A stretch of DNA of 64,000 bases from Gyrodactylus bullatarudis (Eukaryota; Platyhelminthes; Monogenea; Gyrodactylidea; Gyrodactylidae): positions 332,198-396,197 of the forward strand of contig SSNU01000223.1 of the NCBI GenBank assembly GCA_012064415.1, read 5' to 3'. Of this stretch, positions 51,438 through 63,074 are shown piece by piece. Both the position numbers and the translations under genes were made by a program. A model generated the notes under the pieces. That model made no database searches. It had not been told where the DNA came from and was given only the letters and a program-made list of their open reading frames with translations. The number at the start of each line of letters is the position of its first letter. The stretch's first letter is position 1.

Positions 51438-53665
51438 TTGCCTGCTATGAATTTTAAATGTGTCAAAAATAATGAGTTGATTCTCACAAAGACCGAGAGA
51501 ATCACAGCAAGCTCTGAAAATGACAGAGATCGATTCAATTCCGTAGTCAAAAACACATGGGTGCAATTTAAACAAAGAATCCCAGATGCTCCGAAATTAG
51601 GAAGAGGTCACTACAAAGCGTTGTCGAATTTGCGTAAGAACCCAAAAATACTCCTGTGTCACATCGACAAAGGTACTGGTATTGCTCTAGTTGACAAAGC
51701 TGACTATATCTCAAAAGGAAAACTCCTTTTATCAGACCGCAGCAGATTTCTCACAATTGATGCTCGTGAGGCGGAAAAACGAATCAAAGGGTTTACACAA
51801 GCAGTGAACAAGACAATACTGTCACTCGAAGAGAAAGGTATAATCTCCCCCGAAGAATCAAGCTCAATGCAAAAAGAGACGCAGCTATCAGTCGCTTATA
51901 TTTACTCCCAAAAGTCCACAAGGAGACTGATGATCTCACGTACAGACCATTTTTGCACATGTCAGCGAGCCCACAGCATTTACTTGTCCAATAGTTAAAC
52001 GAGAAAATGATGCCCCTGAGAAACGAAGTTTGTCGGTATTCAGTGTCCAACTCGAAAGACGTGGTAAGGAAACTTGGAGAGATCAATTTCGAAGATGGGA
52101 AGATGGCCTCGTTTGATGTTGCTTCTCTCTTTACAAATGTCCCAGTCAAAGAAACGGTAAACTTTATTCTGGATCAGATAGCTAAATACCCTTCACTTTG
52201 TAGCATTCCTGCGAACACATTAAGGAACTTGGTTTTTATGACGGTACAAAACATTGATTTCAAGTTTGAAGGAACCTATTACAAGCAGATTGATGGAGTT
52301 GCAATGGGAAGTCCAATTGGCCCTCTCTTAGCAGATATGTTTCTTGCCTATTTAGAACAAGGTCCAATGCTTCAATTGATCAACAATTCCCGACTGTACA
52401 TGAGGTACTTGGATGATACGTTCCTACTGCTCAACAATGATGAAGATCTCGATGAAATTTGTACAAGCTTGAATACCATTCATCCAAATTTGAAGTTCAC
52501 AAATGAAATTGAGAAGGAGAAAACCCTAAGTTTCCTTGAACTAGAAATTGTGCGAGATGGTCCATGTGCAAAGACAAAGATACACAGGAAAATGAATGCT
52601 CCCACTCAGTTCTTGCCCTCTCATAGCTTCTCGCCAAAAGAAACCAAGAAAAGTGTTTTGAGTAATGCTTTTCTTTCAATAGAGCGACTGGTTTCGACAG
52701 AATATGTGAAAGACGAGAGATCAAAACTGAAAAATCTCTTGAAACGAGATGGATATCCAGACAGTTTCATCGAGAAGCATTCCCATCCTAAAGACAATCA
52801 CAAAGTCAAATAGGAAAAATAGAAACCAATTGTCCTGGTCCTTCCATTTAAAGGCGATACAAGCAAAACTGTAGTGAACAGCAAGCTAATGAACATCACG
52901 AAGCGAACATTTCCTGGATACAAATTGAAGCTAATCCAACGCACTTCAAAGTTGTTAAATGGTCGTAACAAAGATATCATCCCAAAACTGAAACAAAGAG
53001 GTGTGATCTACCAGTTCACGTGTTCTTGTGGATCAAATTATGTCGGTCAAACAACTCGATCCCTTGGTGAGAGAGTCAATGAACATTTGAATCCGAAGCA
53101 CGCCAGTTCAGTCCAAGCTCATATCAGAGAGACAGGCCACACAGCAGATGAATCCAATTTCAAAATCCTCTATCAGGTCAATCCGGGTGAACCTTGCAAA
53201 GTGAGAGCGTCAAATCTTGAAAGCGCGGAGAAACACTTCATTAACAAGCTGAAGCCGGACTTGTGCGTGCAAAAGATGATGGCAATGAAATTAGGTTTCA
53301 AAGGCCGTGAAGTTCATATACAAATTTCAAAGATTTGTGAGGTCCTTAACCCAATCGGCAAACCAACAATCAGTTCTACACAGATTGAAACTAGTGATGA
53401 ACCTGAAAACAACGAGAAGTTGACAACAGTCAATAATCATCTATCTCTAGTGCAATGCAGTGGCCCAGTTACAATTACAGAATTGGAAAAATGTGAAACC
53501 AACGAGAAGTCAACAACAGTTGATAATCAGATTAAAAGCCAACCTGTAATTAGCGAGCTCAGAAATGGAAAGACACACCCAACAACGAGGAGAAAACGGG
53601 ACAGACATAGCGGACAACTGCTAATTACAACTTTCATCAAAAAGCAAAAACAATTATCAGATTGA
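51438..53665 (+). pseudogene. Near-complete Penelope-like RT/GIY-YIG gene
   Basis: This is the best preserved PLE here. 51438-51998: fingers (LCHIDKGTGIALVDKADY). A frameshift at about 51880-52000 covers the LLPKVHK block. 52007-52813: FDVASLFTNVPVKETV, YYKQIDGVAMGSPIGPLLAD, YMRYLDDTFLLLNND (active site), thumb. After two close stops at 52811-52822, 52874-53665: connector TKRTFPGYKLKLIQRTSK and GIY-YIG GVIYQFTCSCGSNYVGQTTRSLGERVNEHL, then EKHFINKLKPDLCVQK and a polar tail of repeated NEKLTTVNN / NEKSTTVDN units. The N-terminus is missing. Confidence 0.93.
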
Positions 53666-53786
53666 AAGAAAAGTCAATTTGCAGTGAATCAACCTCCCAC
53701 CCTCATTCCTTCAGAGCAATCAATCAACCGATATTGACCAATGGAAGGGCACGAATTTATACATTGTAATAGTATTTATATCGTAA

Positions 53787-53833
53787 CCGGGGTAGAGTCT
53801 GATGAGACCCGGCGAAATATAATGTTTATCACT
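53787..53833 (+). ncRNA. Hammerhead ribozyme in PLE 3' region
   Basis: The consensus core is CTGATGA...CGAAA. Stem I is AGT/ACT, stem III ATA/TAT, and C at the cleavage position precedes ACT. CCGGG (53787-53791) can pair with CCCGG in loop II (53808-53812). It lies 122 bp after the PLE stop codon. Self-cleavage is inferred. Confidence 0.72.
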
Positions 53834-53929
53834 ATAATATACGTCTGTTTTCTCCTACCTTCCTCATGAGTTCAGAAATCAATAGCAGTAAGAAACAAAG
53901 GATTTGAAATTGCCTTAACTAACAAAGTT

Positions 53930-55409
53930 GATTCCCTACTTTTGGCAGGCCACATCGATGAGACGACGGCTAGAGAAATAAGACCAACATCAAATTAAAT
54001 GTTTGCAACATAGACCAATTCTTGACACGTCTGCTACACCCCAGCACAAGATTGGAAAATGGATAACTGAAATTTTGACCCAATTACGAAATGAAGTATG
54101 CAAAAAATCTGTCAAGAATTCGATGGAATCCGTATTAAAGCTCCGGGAGATCAATTTTGTCATTCGATGTTAGCTCACTGTTTACTAATGTCCCGCTAGG
54201 TGAAACCGTTAAGTTTATTGGTGAGAAACTTAATGAATTTCCGTATATTTGCGGTATCCTCTCAAACTTAGTCTCGGAACTTGTCATGATGACGGTGAGA
54301 AATATTGATTTTCGATTTGGTGGATGCTATTTCAAACAAATAGATGGTGTCGCAATGGGAAGTCCAATTTTGCGTGCTGACTTGTTTTTTGCCTCTCTTA
54401 AATCCAGTAAGATGAACAGTCTAATCGCTGGTAGCCGCCTGTATGCACTTTATATTGACGAAACGTTTTTGGTCCTTGAAGGTAGAAACGATGTTGATGA
54501 GATTCTTTCCAACTTGAATGCAATGCACTCAAACATTGGTTTCACAAAGGAAGATGAAAATGACGATTCGTTAAATTTCCTAGATGTTCTCGTGACCAAA
54601 AATAATCAGGTTGCCCAAACAAGGCTGTACAGAAAGCTTCGGTTCCATCACAATTCATGCCCTCTCTGAGCTTCAGTCCGGTGTGCCAGAAGAAGAGTCT
54701 GGTTAGAAATGAATTCCTCAAAATTCAACGCCTGTTTTCCGAGGTAAATAAAGCGTCTGACAAAGAATTGTTGAAGGAGCTTCTCATGAAAGATGGGTAC
54801 TCTGAAGCATTTATTAACAAACATTCCAATCTGGGAACTAAGGTTGAAAAAGAAGTTGAAGATTTAACTCCTATTTATTTGAAGATTTTATTCAAAGGTG
54901 ATGCTGCACACCAAATTTTAAATAACAAGCTGTTTGAAATCACTAAGAAGGCGTTCCCTGGTCATAAAATCTGCATTCTTCCCAAAACAACCAAGTTGAT
55001 CACTGACCTGAACTAAGACCCTATTCCATGGTTGGAAAGAAAAGGGGTTATATACCTATTCAAATGTTCTTGTGGCTCGAAATATGTGGGACAGACTTTC
55101 AGACCAGTGAAAGTAAGAATTAAGGAACATCCGCGAGTAGGCAACGTTGGTTCAGCGGTCTAAGAGCACCTTTGCAATACAAGTCACACTGCTGATGTGA
55201 CAAATTTGAGTATATTGTATCAGGTTGATCCATGTGTTTCCCGAGCAGTGAGAGAGCAACTCTTGTATAAAGCCGAGGCCCATTACATAAAAACGTTGAA
55301 ACCTCTGAAAGCAGAAAGAATTGGCAACGCAATTGGGTATCGAAGGGAAGAAGCGATTCACACAGAGAAAGAAATCCAAAAAATTGCTAGATTGCTTAAT
55401 GATAACTAA
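53930..55409 (+). pseudogene. Penelope-like element, 5'-truncated and frameshifted
   Basis: It starts at HIDETTAREIRPTSN, followed by a short deletion and RPILDTSATPQHKIGKWI. 54157-54669: FDVSSLFTNVPLGETV, FKQIDGVAMGSPILRAD and ALYIDETFLVLEG, where the YLDD catalytic box has become YIDE. 54657-55016: connector. After a stop, GVIYLFKCSCGSKYVGQTFRPVKVRIKEH (GIY-YIG), then 55197-55409. It is most similar to the copy at 42345. The active-site change and stops make it dead. Confidence 0.9.
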
Positions 55410-56399
55410 ACATTCACTCGATTTCTGAATCCTCACAATGAGTATCTCATTGAATTCTGAGTTTAATTTGTCTTCAAATTTTCATTAATCGAAATCAAAA
55501 ATATCATTTTGTTTATTCTCCTCAATTCTCTACCATTTAGAAGTTTTTTTTCAGTTTATCAAGAAGTCCATTCTACTTCTCTGTTTTTAAAAAATCATGC
55601 AACGAGGTTATTATGGGTCGCATTTTTTTATGGGAGAATTTAAAATAATTATTGAGAAATATCCTTGTTTGGGTTTAATCTTAATATGGTCTCTTAATTT
55701 TTTTTCAATTCTATCATATTCAAGATTGTAGAGGTCTTAGATCTGATTTTGTGAATTTTCTATCATATCAACAGATCGAGACATAGAACAGCGTTTATTG
55801 AGTTTATTGTTGAGTATGATGTTTTTCTTGTATACTAGGATATCAAGATTAACTCTTTCTGGAATATTGCTCAAGAAAATTATTAGCATTTAGTTTTGAA
55901 AAATGTATATACATCTAGAAGAAATAAGTTTAACAAGTACACTAAATCAAAATTTTAACTTTTTCTTCTGAAATTTTGAAACTTCACTAACTTATTCATA
56001 ATATATATTTATCTAGATCACTTGAAGCCTGTTAACCTTAACCCATATCAGTAAATTTGTCTCTGTTTTATTAAGTCTAAGCTCACCTGTTGGAACTAAT
56101 TTATCACAGCAGGAAGTAAAATCAATAGTGATCAGTGATCTCATAATTACTCATCTGAATTCTTAACAAAAGGTTTAACCGAATAAATATTGATTTCTAA
56201 GCTAGAAAATTTATCCCTGCTAGAACTTGATCCTATTAAAAAATATGAAATTTTAAATATGAATAAATAGTAATCAACTGCCTGAAAAAAATGACTTGTA
56301 GATAGTAGAATACTTGATATTGGGATTATAATTATCTGAATATGTATGCAACATTGGTGACAGTAGCTTTTCTTTTTTAATGCTTATTATCATACTTAT
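55410..56399. other. No gene recognised
   Basis: AT-rich DNA without a convincing ORF, repeat or RNA. Confidence 0.4.
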
Positions 56400-57430
56400 C
56401 TCAGGATGTATAAGACTTTTACCATTCACAGTATCCTATACTATATAAAATAGGATATATGATTGCCTTGAATTAATTTCTCATTAAAGAGGGGGATTCA
56501 CACTCAGTCCTCATTGAGAATTGACAAAGTCATATATAATGATGAATATTCTGTACACGGTTTAGGTTTTCATTTTGAAGGTGTAAGACTTATTGAATAT
56601 CCCTAACGGCTATTATAAGTTCACGCTTGTTCTTCGAATGTGTATAGTTTTTCTGAGTTAGTCATTTGAGTTATGACTAGAGCTACTGTGGAAAAATATT
56701 AATCACATAATTTATATTCTTAAACAATTCAAATTGAAACTAATGAATCATTAATTGAATTTTGTCGGAAAGATATCCTGCCAGCAGATTCAAAAATCCT
56801 GCAAAAAACCCTCCCCCTCTTCAATGAAAAAATTATTCAAGGCAATCATATATCCTATTTTTTATGGTATAGGATACTATGAATGGTATAAGCTTTATAC
56901 ACCATGTCATATTCAAATACGATAAAAAAGTATACATGATGTATTATTCTAGTACAAAGTTAGTCAAACACTGAATTTCAGGCTTTATACTAACTTTGTA
57001 CTGATTCAAGCTTTGTACTAGTAAATCTAGAGATTCATTGCTTCAGGGATTGTACAGTAACATAAATAAGGTATGTATATGTTGTGTACCAAGTTAGAAG
57101 AAAGGACAAAGTTGGATTAATCCAACTTGGTACGTAACTATATATATATTACCAAACCCTGAATCAGTAAATCTCTAGATTTACTAGTACAAAGCCTGAT
57201 ACAGTGCAAAGTTAGTATAAAGCCTGAAATTCAGTGTTTGTACTAATAACACATCATATATACTTTTCAGCATATTTGTACATGACATGGTTTATAAAGC
57301 ATACACCATTCAAAGTATTATATACTATACATAAGGATAGGATATATGATTGCCTTGAATTAATTTCTCATTAAAGAGGGGGAGGGGGATTGACAAAGTC
57401 ATATATAATGATGAATATTCTGTACATCTA
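56400..57430. repeat. Cluster of three MITE-like repeats in alternating orientation
   Basis: A block containing GATATATGATTGCCTTGAAT and a CT/GA-rich run occurs at about 56440-56560 (plus), 56800-56920 (inverted) and 57310-57430 (plus). The block at 56610-56700 matches the MITE core at 9276-9366. There is no coding sequence. Confidence 0.7.
56940..57240. repeat. Hairpin element built of CTAGTACAAAGTTAGT units
   Basis: 56945-57055 and 57140-57240 are inverted copies (ACTGAATTTCAGGCTTTATA, AATCTAGAGATTTACTGATT), with a third direct copy at 57440-57530. The centre (57070-57130) holds the small palindromic MITE TGTACCAAGTT...AACTTGGTACG that also occurs at 22331. Confidence 0.7.
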
Positions 57431-57544
57431 TATGATTTGTTATTCTAGTACAAAGTTAGTACAAACACTGAATTTCAGGCTTTATACTAGTAAATCTAGA
57501 GATTTACTGATTCAGGGTTTATACGGTAAAATATATATATTTTA

Positions 57545-57865
57545 TAGATAAGGTTCAGATTATAACACCACTCGGCCAACCACGAATCAACATCAAGCCC
57601 AGCCCAAAATGATAATAAGACAACTTTGGTGCCCAACAATAACAATAACTCCGCATCAGCAGAGGAACAACTCGCCAATGATGTCCTAGCAAAACAGCAT
57701 AAGAAAAGGTACTACTCCCAACCCTTGGAGACAAAAGGATCCTCAAACCCCGCCCGGAAAAGATGTGCTTCGAATTCATTCAAACAACAAAAATCAAAAG
57801 GGAAGAGTCGAAAAACTATTTCCAAGGGGTCCAGAGGAATAGAAACATATTTCAAAAAGAGATAG
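57545..57865 (+). pseudogene. PLE C-terminal tail
   Basis: The frame 57626-57865 reads EEQLANDVLAKQHKKRYY, then PARKRCASNSFKQQKSKGKSRK and ends GIETYFKKR. Other PLEs here end RKRCSGQLQIDSFLTKR or HSGQLLITTFIKKQK. Together with the ribozyme downstream this identifies the 3' end of a PLE whose catalytic domains were lost. Confidence 0.6.
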
Positions 57866-58000
57866 AAAGGTGTAACACCAACAGTAAGAAGTCTACCTTA
57901 CGAGCCCCTCAACCCTCCATCCGGTTACAAATAAATGCTCTGATTGGCCCAAACGAACCTTTTACATTTCATTGAATAATATTTTGTATAAATATTCATA

Positions 58001-58052
58001 TCGGTGTAGGGTCTGATGAGAACCGACGAAAATAAAGAGCTCATATTCACCC
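58001..58052 (+). ncRNA. Hammerhead ribozyme in PLE 3' region (best-formed copy)
   Basis: Core CTGATGA...CGAAA. Stem I GGGT (58009-58012) with ACCC (58049-58052), stem III AATA/TATT, and C before the cleavage point. TCGGT (58001-58005) pairs with ACCGA in loop II (58022-58026). A TATAAATAT box at 57987-57995 lies just upstream. Confidence 0.75.
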
Positions 58053-58429
58053 AGAATCTATTTTTCGTTTTCTATCTACAAAATGCAAGACATTAGTCAG
58101 CAAAATGATAATATATTCGCGAAAATCAGGAATCTCAAGCAAGACAAATTATTTTGATCTGAAACACTTCAAAAATCTCTTAAGTTAACTGGTTTTTGAA
58201 TAATATCAAGTGTGATACACTATTGAAAAGAGTATTTTTCCCTTTTTCGAATAAGCTAAAAATTAATTTTGCTAAATTTCAGTGAAGAATTTCAAAATCG
58301 TCACTATTAATTGTTGAAATAAATTAGTATCAGAAATCGATGATAAACTCGAACAAATATGAATTGAAAGTTTATCCAGAAGCTTAAAGTAAGAAGGAAC
58401 TAGACAGTCCCCCCTTCTAACATGAGAGA

Positions 58430-58920
58430 AAACCAAAAGTTAAAAAAACATACAAACGTGTGAATAAACAATCACAATCATTGGCGTCATTAATATCTGT
58501 CTAGCTAATCCAATGTCCGCCATTTTTTCATTCCTAACTTTGGAATAATACTGCAGATGGTGCAATATTTTTCGATAATGAATTTTGTGTTCATCAATTC
58601 AATCAAAATTATGTAATGTAATTATTCAAAATCAAAAATGTTTTTTTCTCTAGTTTTAAAATATTTATGGAATGTCAGGGCTACTAGTTCCTCAAGCAAT
58701 CTTATCTTCAAAATTCAAAAAGTTTTCCAAAACTTCCAGATCGGAATAAAATTTGTCATCTATTCGGTTAATTGTGTAGTGAACAAGTGTATTACATGAG
58801 TTAGGAATGAAAAAAATGGCGGACATTTGATTAGCTAGACAGACATTAATGACGTCAATAATTGTGATTGTTTATTCACACGATTGTATGTTATTTTAAC
58901 CTTTGGTTTTTTTCGGAGTG
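58430..58920. mobile_element. Foldback MITE related to the 17.9-20.5 kb foldback
   Basis: The inverted arms at 58430-58545 and 58800-58920 include GTGTGAATAAACAATCACAA and CGCCATTTTTTCATTCCTAA. The outer part of the arm (AACATACAAACGTGTGAATA) matches 19050-19080. There is no ORF. Confidence 0.75.
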
Positions 58921-58929
58921 AAGGAATCC

Positions 58930-59235
58930 TCAAGCCTGCCGTTCTACCCCTTTGTAAATTTAGCTCGACTCAATGTGAAAATTAAAATAAAACCTCAGAG
59001 AAGTTAGCTGTAGCCAATAATCATTATTCAAGAGAGCAGATCCCTAGCTCAGCAACTAATGTAGAGTTGGTTACAAGGGAACAATCCGAGAAGTCAACAG
59101 TAGTTGATAATCAAATTATGAGCCAACCCTTTATTAGTGTGAAAGAAGAGCTGAAAAAGGGTCAAACTTCTAGTCAACCTGCAATTAATGCAAAAGATAT
59201 GAGGAAAATTAATCACCCAATTAAGCGTTCTTAAT
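58930..59235 (+). pseudogene. PLE C-terminal polar tail
   Basis: The sequence reads LVTREQSEKSTVVDNQIMSQPFISVKEE..., then INAKDMRKINHPIKRS and stop. It matches the repeated EKSTTVDNQIKSQPVIS unit in the tail of the 51.4-53.7 kb PLE. No GIY-YIG domain is left. Confidence 0.65.
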
Positions 59236-59540
59236 GATAAGAATTAGTGCTGACCATAAATTCCATCTTAACAGATTAACGAAAAAAACATCCTGATATG
59301 TCAAATAAAAACCTCAACGTGCCCTGACGAAAACACACAGATGCAGTAAAATTGAAAATCTTATACAAGATTTTAATGATTTTCTCCCTTACATGCCAAT
59401 CTAACATTTGAAGCTATGCAACAAGACTCCCTTTTTTCATTTCGAAAAATAATTATTACAAAATCACTAAGGTTTATGAAAATAAATTATGTATGAATTA
59501 TTCAATTGATGTTGAGGTAAATAAATAAATAATAAATATT
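59236..59540. other. No gene recognised
   Basis: AT-rich sequence between two PLE fragments of opposite orientation. Confidence 0.4.
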
Positions 59541-59726
59541 TTAATAAACCTTTCTTTCTCTTTTTACCAAAAATTCTCTGATGTTAGTTTCTTCATTCTG
59601 GATAAAAGAGATTTCGCCAGCCGTTTTTATACTTAATGAATTGAAATTCATTAATTTGCCTGTAAACGTCATTTTTCTGTGAATTGATCTCTTGATTTCT
59701 GTGAATTTCTTGTTGCATAGCTTCAA
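59541..59726 (-). pseudogene. Small PLE RT thumb fragment
   Basis: The frame reads FTEIKRSIHRKMTFTGKLMNFNSLS, like the PLE segment GEIKRRIHRKTLILRKVLHYNLLCP at 8740-8800. It is a short isolated piece. Confidence 0.5.
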
Positions 59727-60089
59727 ATTTTAACAATTCTTTGGGTAACAACTACCCAAGACAGTTTATACTTAATTATATGGATTTGATTGAAAGTAAT
59801 TCTTCTGAAGAGGAGAGGAGGAAGAGAAACCATTTTACTTAATGATCCCATTTAAAAGTGACAAGAAAGGCTTCTTTAAATTTCTACTCATGAGTACGAC
59901 CATTAATTTTCAAAAATATTTTTAGAACCTCGTGTATTCTGAAGCGCCAAATAGGGCTTGCAATTCACAGTAAAATGATAAAAATTTGTAGTTTGGCTAA
60001 TATCACTATGCTCTTGCCTCTAAACCTTTTTCCATTAATCTAGCTACATTAATAAGCCAAATATTTTTTTTCGTTCCACATCAATAAAA

Positions 60090-60476
60090 ATAACTCCATC
60101 AGATGGAGAATGGAAAGTTGTTCCACTTGCCCAAATTTTATGCATTAATATCATAATCGGTGAAAAGTTGATATTATCGGGATTTTCGTTTTCGAATGAA
60201 AATCGATAAAATTCCATTTTTAATTTGACTTTAGTTATATTATTAATGAATATTTCTGATAATGAAAAAGTTTCAACCTATGATATCAACAACATTAAAT
60301 CTATATGTCTAGGTGTGGAGCAAATACAAATAGAATTCAAATATATAATTTACAATGGTGAAGTATCACATCTTCTCATAAATTCAACTGACAATAGTAT
60401 GCTGATAAATATTCAAAAGAAATGTAAGCTTCTAAATGTTTACCAAGGAATAAAAATAATTATTTCATTAGGGTAG
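60090..60476 (+). other. Two weak exon-like segments
   Basis: 60229-60476 is open behind an acceptor GACTTTAG in phase 1 and reads NISDNEKVSTYDINNIKSICLG... It is beta-rich and of A-exon size, but aligns poorly with the A exons and has no clean donor. A short segment before it (EWKVVPLAQILCINIIIGE) faintly resembles B1. This could be a diverged relative of the A/B gene; evidence is thin. Confidence 0.2.
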
Positions 60477-60684
60477 GTGATCCTTTTCTCTGCCCCTTTT
60501 TCGAGTCTACATGTATTTTTAATTTTTTTGTTTATATAAATGGAGAGGATTACATTTTACACTTTGCTTTGTATATGACTTATTTATTCTTCCCACCAAG
60601 ATAATGTTAATACAAATTCATCATAAATTTACATAATAATCTCGAGTATAAAAATGCGGGTGATGACAGCAGTGATCTGTGGAT

Positions 60685-61350
60685 GAAGGAGAAATTCTTC
60701 ATCAGTTACTTTAAAAACCTGTCTGTTCAGAGAAATTACTCTTATAATCTTCAATTACCTTGGCTTATGTGAGAATTCTCACTTTTATCTTCACTGTTTC
60801 TATTAAGGGAAGAGTTTTGGTATTTTTCAGCTCACATTATATTCTATTTTTCAATTTTTACGATAATTCTTTCAAAATTTGTAAAATATAATTTTCAATG
60901 AATTAAAAAATTTTTATCATTATTCATATGTCACTACCGATGAATAGTTTTGAATAACTAACCAAGTTCTAAATAACAAAATGCACGAGATAATAAAGAA
61001 GGTATTCCTAGGTCATAGGTTACGGATCTGAATAGAAAAAAATTGCTACCAGATTTGAATAAAGACAAGATACCATGGTATGAAAGGAAAGGAGTCATAT
61101 ATCAGTTCAAATGCAAGTGTGGTGCAACTTAGGTCAGCCAAACAGTAAGACGTGCAAAGTTAAATTTTAAAGAACACTTAAAGAAGGATAACAAAGGTTC
61201 AGCCGTACAAGAGCTGAACAATTTCAGCATACTCTATCGGGCTGACCAACGTCCAGTGAGAGATGAACAAAACTGAGGCGCACTTCTATTCTGTGTAAAC
61301 ACAAATTTTTGACACTAAGTTGGGCTATGAAGGTGAGGAACGCATTATAA
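60685..61350 (+). pseudogene. PLE fragments: tail, terminal repeat and GIY-YIG start
   Basis: 60685-60780 reads EKFFISYFKNLSVQRNYSYNLQLPW, the same PLE tail as 47680-47760. It is followed by the terminal repeat (to 60955) and then NNKMHEIIKKVFLGHRLR, KGVIYQFKCKCGAT, VRRAKLNFKEHLKK and FDTKLGYEGEERI, a decayed GIY-YIG domain. The order again suggests a head-to-tail PLE joint. It ends where piggyBac sequence begins. Confidence 0.75.
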
Positions 61351-61802
61351 TGATTGGAAGATATTCCAATCCATTTCTTGATTTCTGCTGATGTAATCGG
61401 GCTTAAATTTGATTTTTTGTGCTTCATATGGATATTAGAGTATTTGACGATATTTTCTATCATCGATTTGTCAATAAGTAAATCAAAGAATTCTTCATGT
61501 TCAATCAGATTCTTGGAAGTACGTGATAATCCAGGTAAAAAATCCAAAATATTTTGAGCAGGCGTCTGAGTTTGGGCAGGTTTACGAGCAGTGCATTGAA
61601 TAGACCCGCATTTCGAAGACAAAATAGTCAAATCAGCATCATCAGGTTGTATTTCGTTATCAGCAAAACTGTTTTCATCCGAATTATCACTTGGAATTTC
61701 ATCAAATTCATCCTCAGAAGAATTGGAATCATCAGTCAGATGTTCGAATAAATCCTCTTGAATTGCGAGACAAAGAGGAATACTTCTATTTGTGTTAACC
61801 AT
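61351..61802 (-). pseudogene. piggyBac transposase, N-terminal part
   Basis: The frame starts MVNTNRSIPLCLAIQEDLFE, with an acidic serine-rich leader (DDSNSSEDEFDEIPSDNSDE) and then FFDLLIDKSMIENIVKYSNIH and ITSAEIKKWIGI, the start of the DDE_Tnp_1_7 fold. The reading continues below 61351 only by chance over antisense PLE. The catalytic aspartates are absent. Confidence 0.85.
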
Positions 61803-62108
61803 GAAAAACAGAATGAATTTCTAGATAGAAAATTGTTTTTATATTTCAATAAGTTATACAAGCCTTATATAAGCAGACTTACCAACTTGGGGTCTAGGAG
61901 ACCCCATATGTCTTATAAGTAACAAATGATTTCATAATATCCTAGTCAACTAGAGAAAAAAAGAAACCTAAGATAAACTATGAATAAGCCTTTTTATTAG
62001 TTGCTCAGGGATTTCCTAGAAGACCAGCCTAAAAAAATAATTTTTATATAAGTTATCTTTAGTGGAAGTTCATTTGGGGTCTCTCAGACCCCAGATTTCG
62101 TGCAAGGG
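61351..62108 (-). mobile_element. piggyBac transposon 5' end
   Basis: The end CCCTTGCACGAAATC abuts TTAA (62109-62112), the piggyBac target. A subterminal palindrome TGGGGTCT-CTC-AGACCCCA lies at 62075-62093, with a second GGGGTCT-AGG-AGACCCC at 61889-61905. The transposase start follows at 61802. The element is cut at about 61351 by PLE sequence; its other end is not in the window. Confidence 0.85.
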
Positions 62109-62138
62109 TTAATGATATAAATTCTAATATTTTCATCA

Positions 62139-63070
62139 TCAACATTTCTTTTTCGTTATAGAAAAAGATCTTTCCACTTCAGAGGTTGTAGGTTGGCAAT
62201 TTTGAAGCTTAGCATACTGAATTGGACTAAATTGAGTTTTTGACTGATCTTTTATTTTAGTCATACCATTCGAAAGCAAACGTTTCTCTATGTAGCTTTT
62301 GAGTCCAACCGGATCTTCACTGAAATCTATATTCTTCAATCTGATGTAGAAATCTATAATTCATACATCTCTCTCATACATCCATAGCATCTTACAATTG
62401 TAGACAACAGATCCTGGATGTTTGGAGCAATAACACTTTTTTTAGCCGCTTCAACTTTTTTACCACTAGTTTCCAGAGATGATACTATTTTTCGCAAATC
62501 AGGAAAAATGTTTAGCATAGTACTCGATGGCTTTAAGCCAACTACCACAGCGAGTGACAACAGGTTTAGGAGGCTGGCCGATTTCTGCAAAAAGTTTTCT
62601 CTTTTGTTTTTAACTAGAAGATCCTTGATTCTAGCTATCAATTCATCACACTGAAATAAGCCTTGACTTTGAAGCAGCAGTTATGCAGTAGATGTGTTAA
62701 ACAGGTTCCGTGAATTAAGAAGTCTCAAAACACTCTCGGTTTCTTTCGATGTAAAGTATGATGCTGCATCAGTCAATAGTAATAAGAAATTTTCTCGTTC
62801 AACTGACATTTTAGGAAAATAATTATTGAGTATTTGGCAAGCTTTGCTTGAGTCAAGGGATTCTTGAACAACTATTGAATCCGCAAGATAAGACTTAGAA
62901 GGGTCGTCTAATGTACCAATGATAATGTTGACAATGTGGTAACTGCTAGTTACCCATTTGAGTTTTAATTTTTCTTCTCTATACTTAAACATACCAGTTT
63001 TGTTTATTTTTATTGCAATAGCTCTAGGTACATGATATTTCAAGCTACTTGACAAGTAAGTAAAGAACAT
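62139..63070 (-). pseudogene. hAT transposase remnant
   Basis: Three frames in order: 62681-63070 (YHIVNIIIGTLDDPSKSYLAD, ENFLLLLTDAASYF with the DAA(P)Y core motif), 62354-62641 (helical middle) and 62139-62339 (TSEVERSFSITKKKC, the dimerisation block). The N-terminal BED zinc finger is missing, and the frames are separated by shifts. A sister fragment is at 12430-12605. Confidence 0.8.
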
Positions 63071-63074
63071 TCTG

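Noticed and set aside
60229..60476. Calling the 60.2-kb ORF another A-type exon
   Set aside because: The acceptor phase fits, but sequence similarity is too weak and no suitable donor follows. It is listed only as a weak segment.
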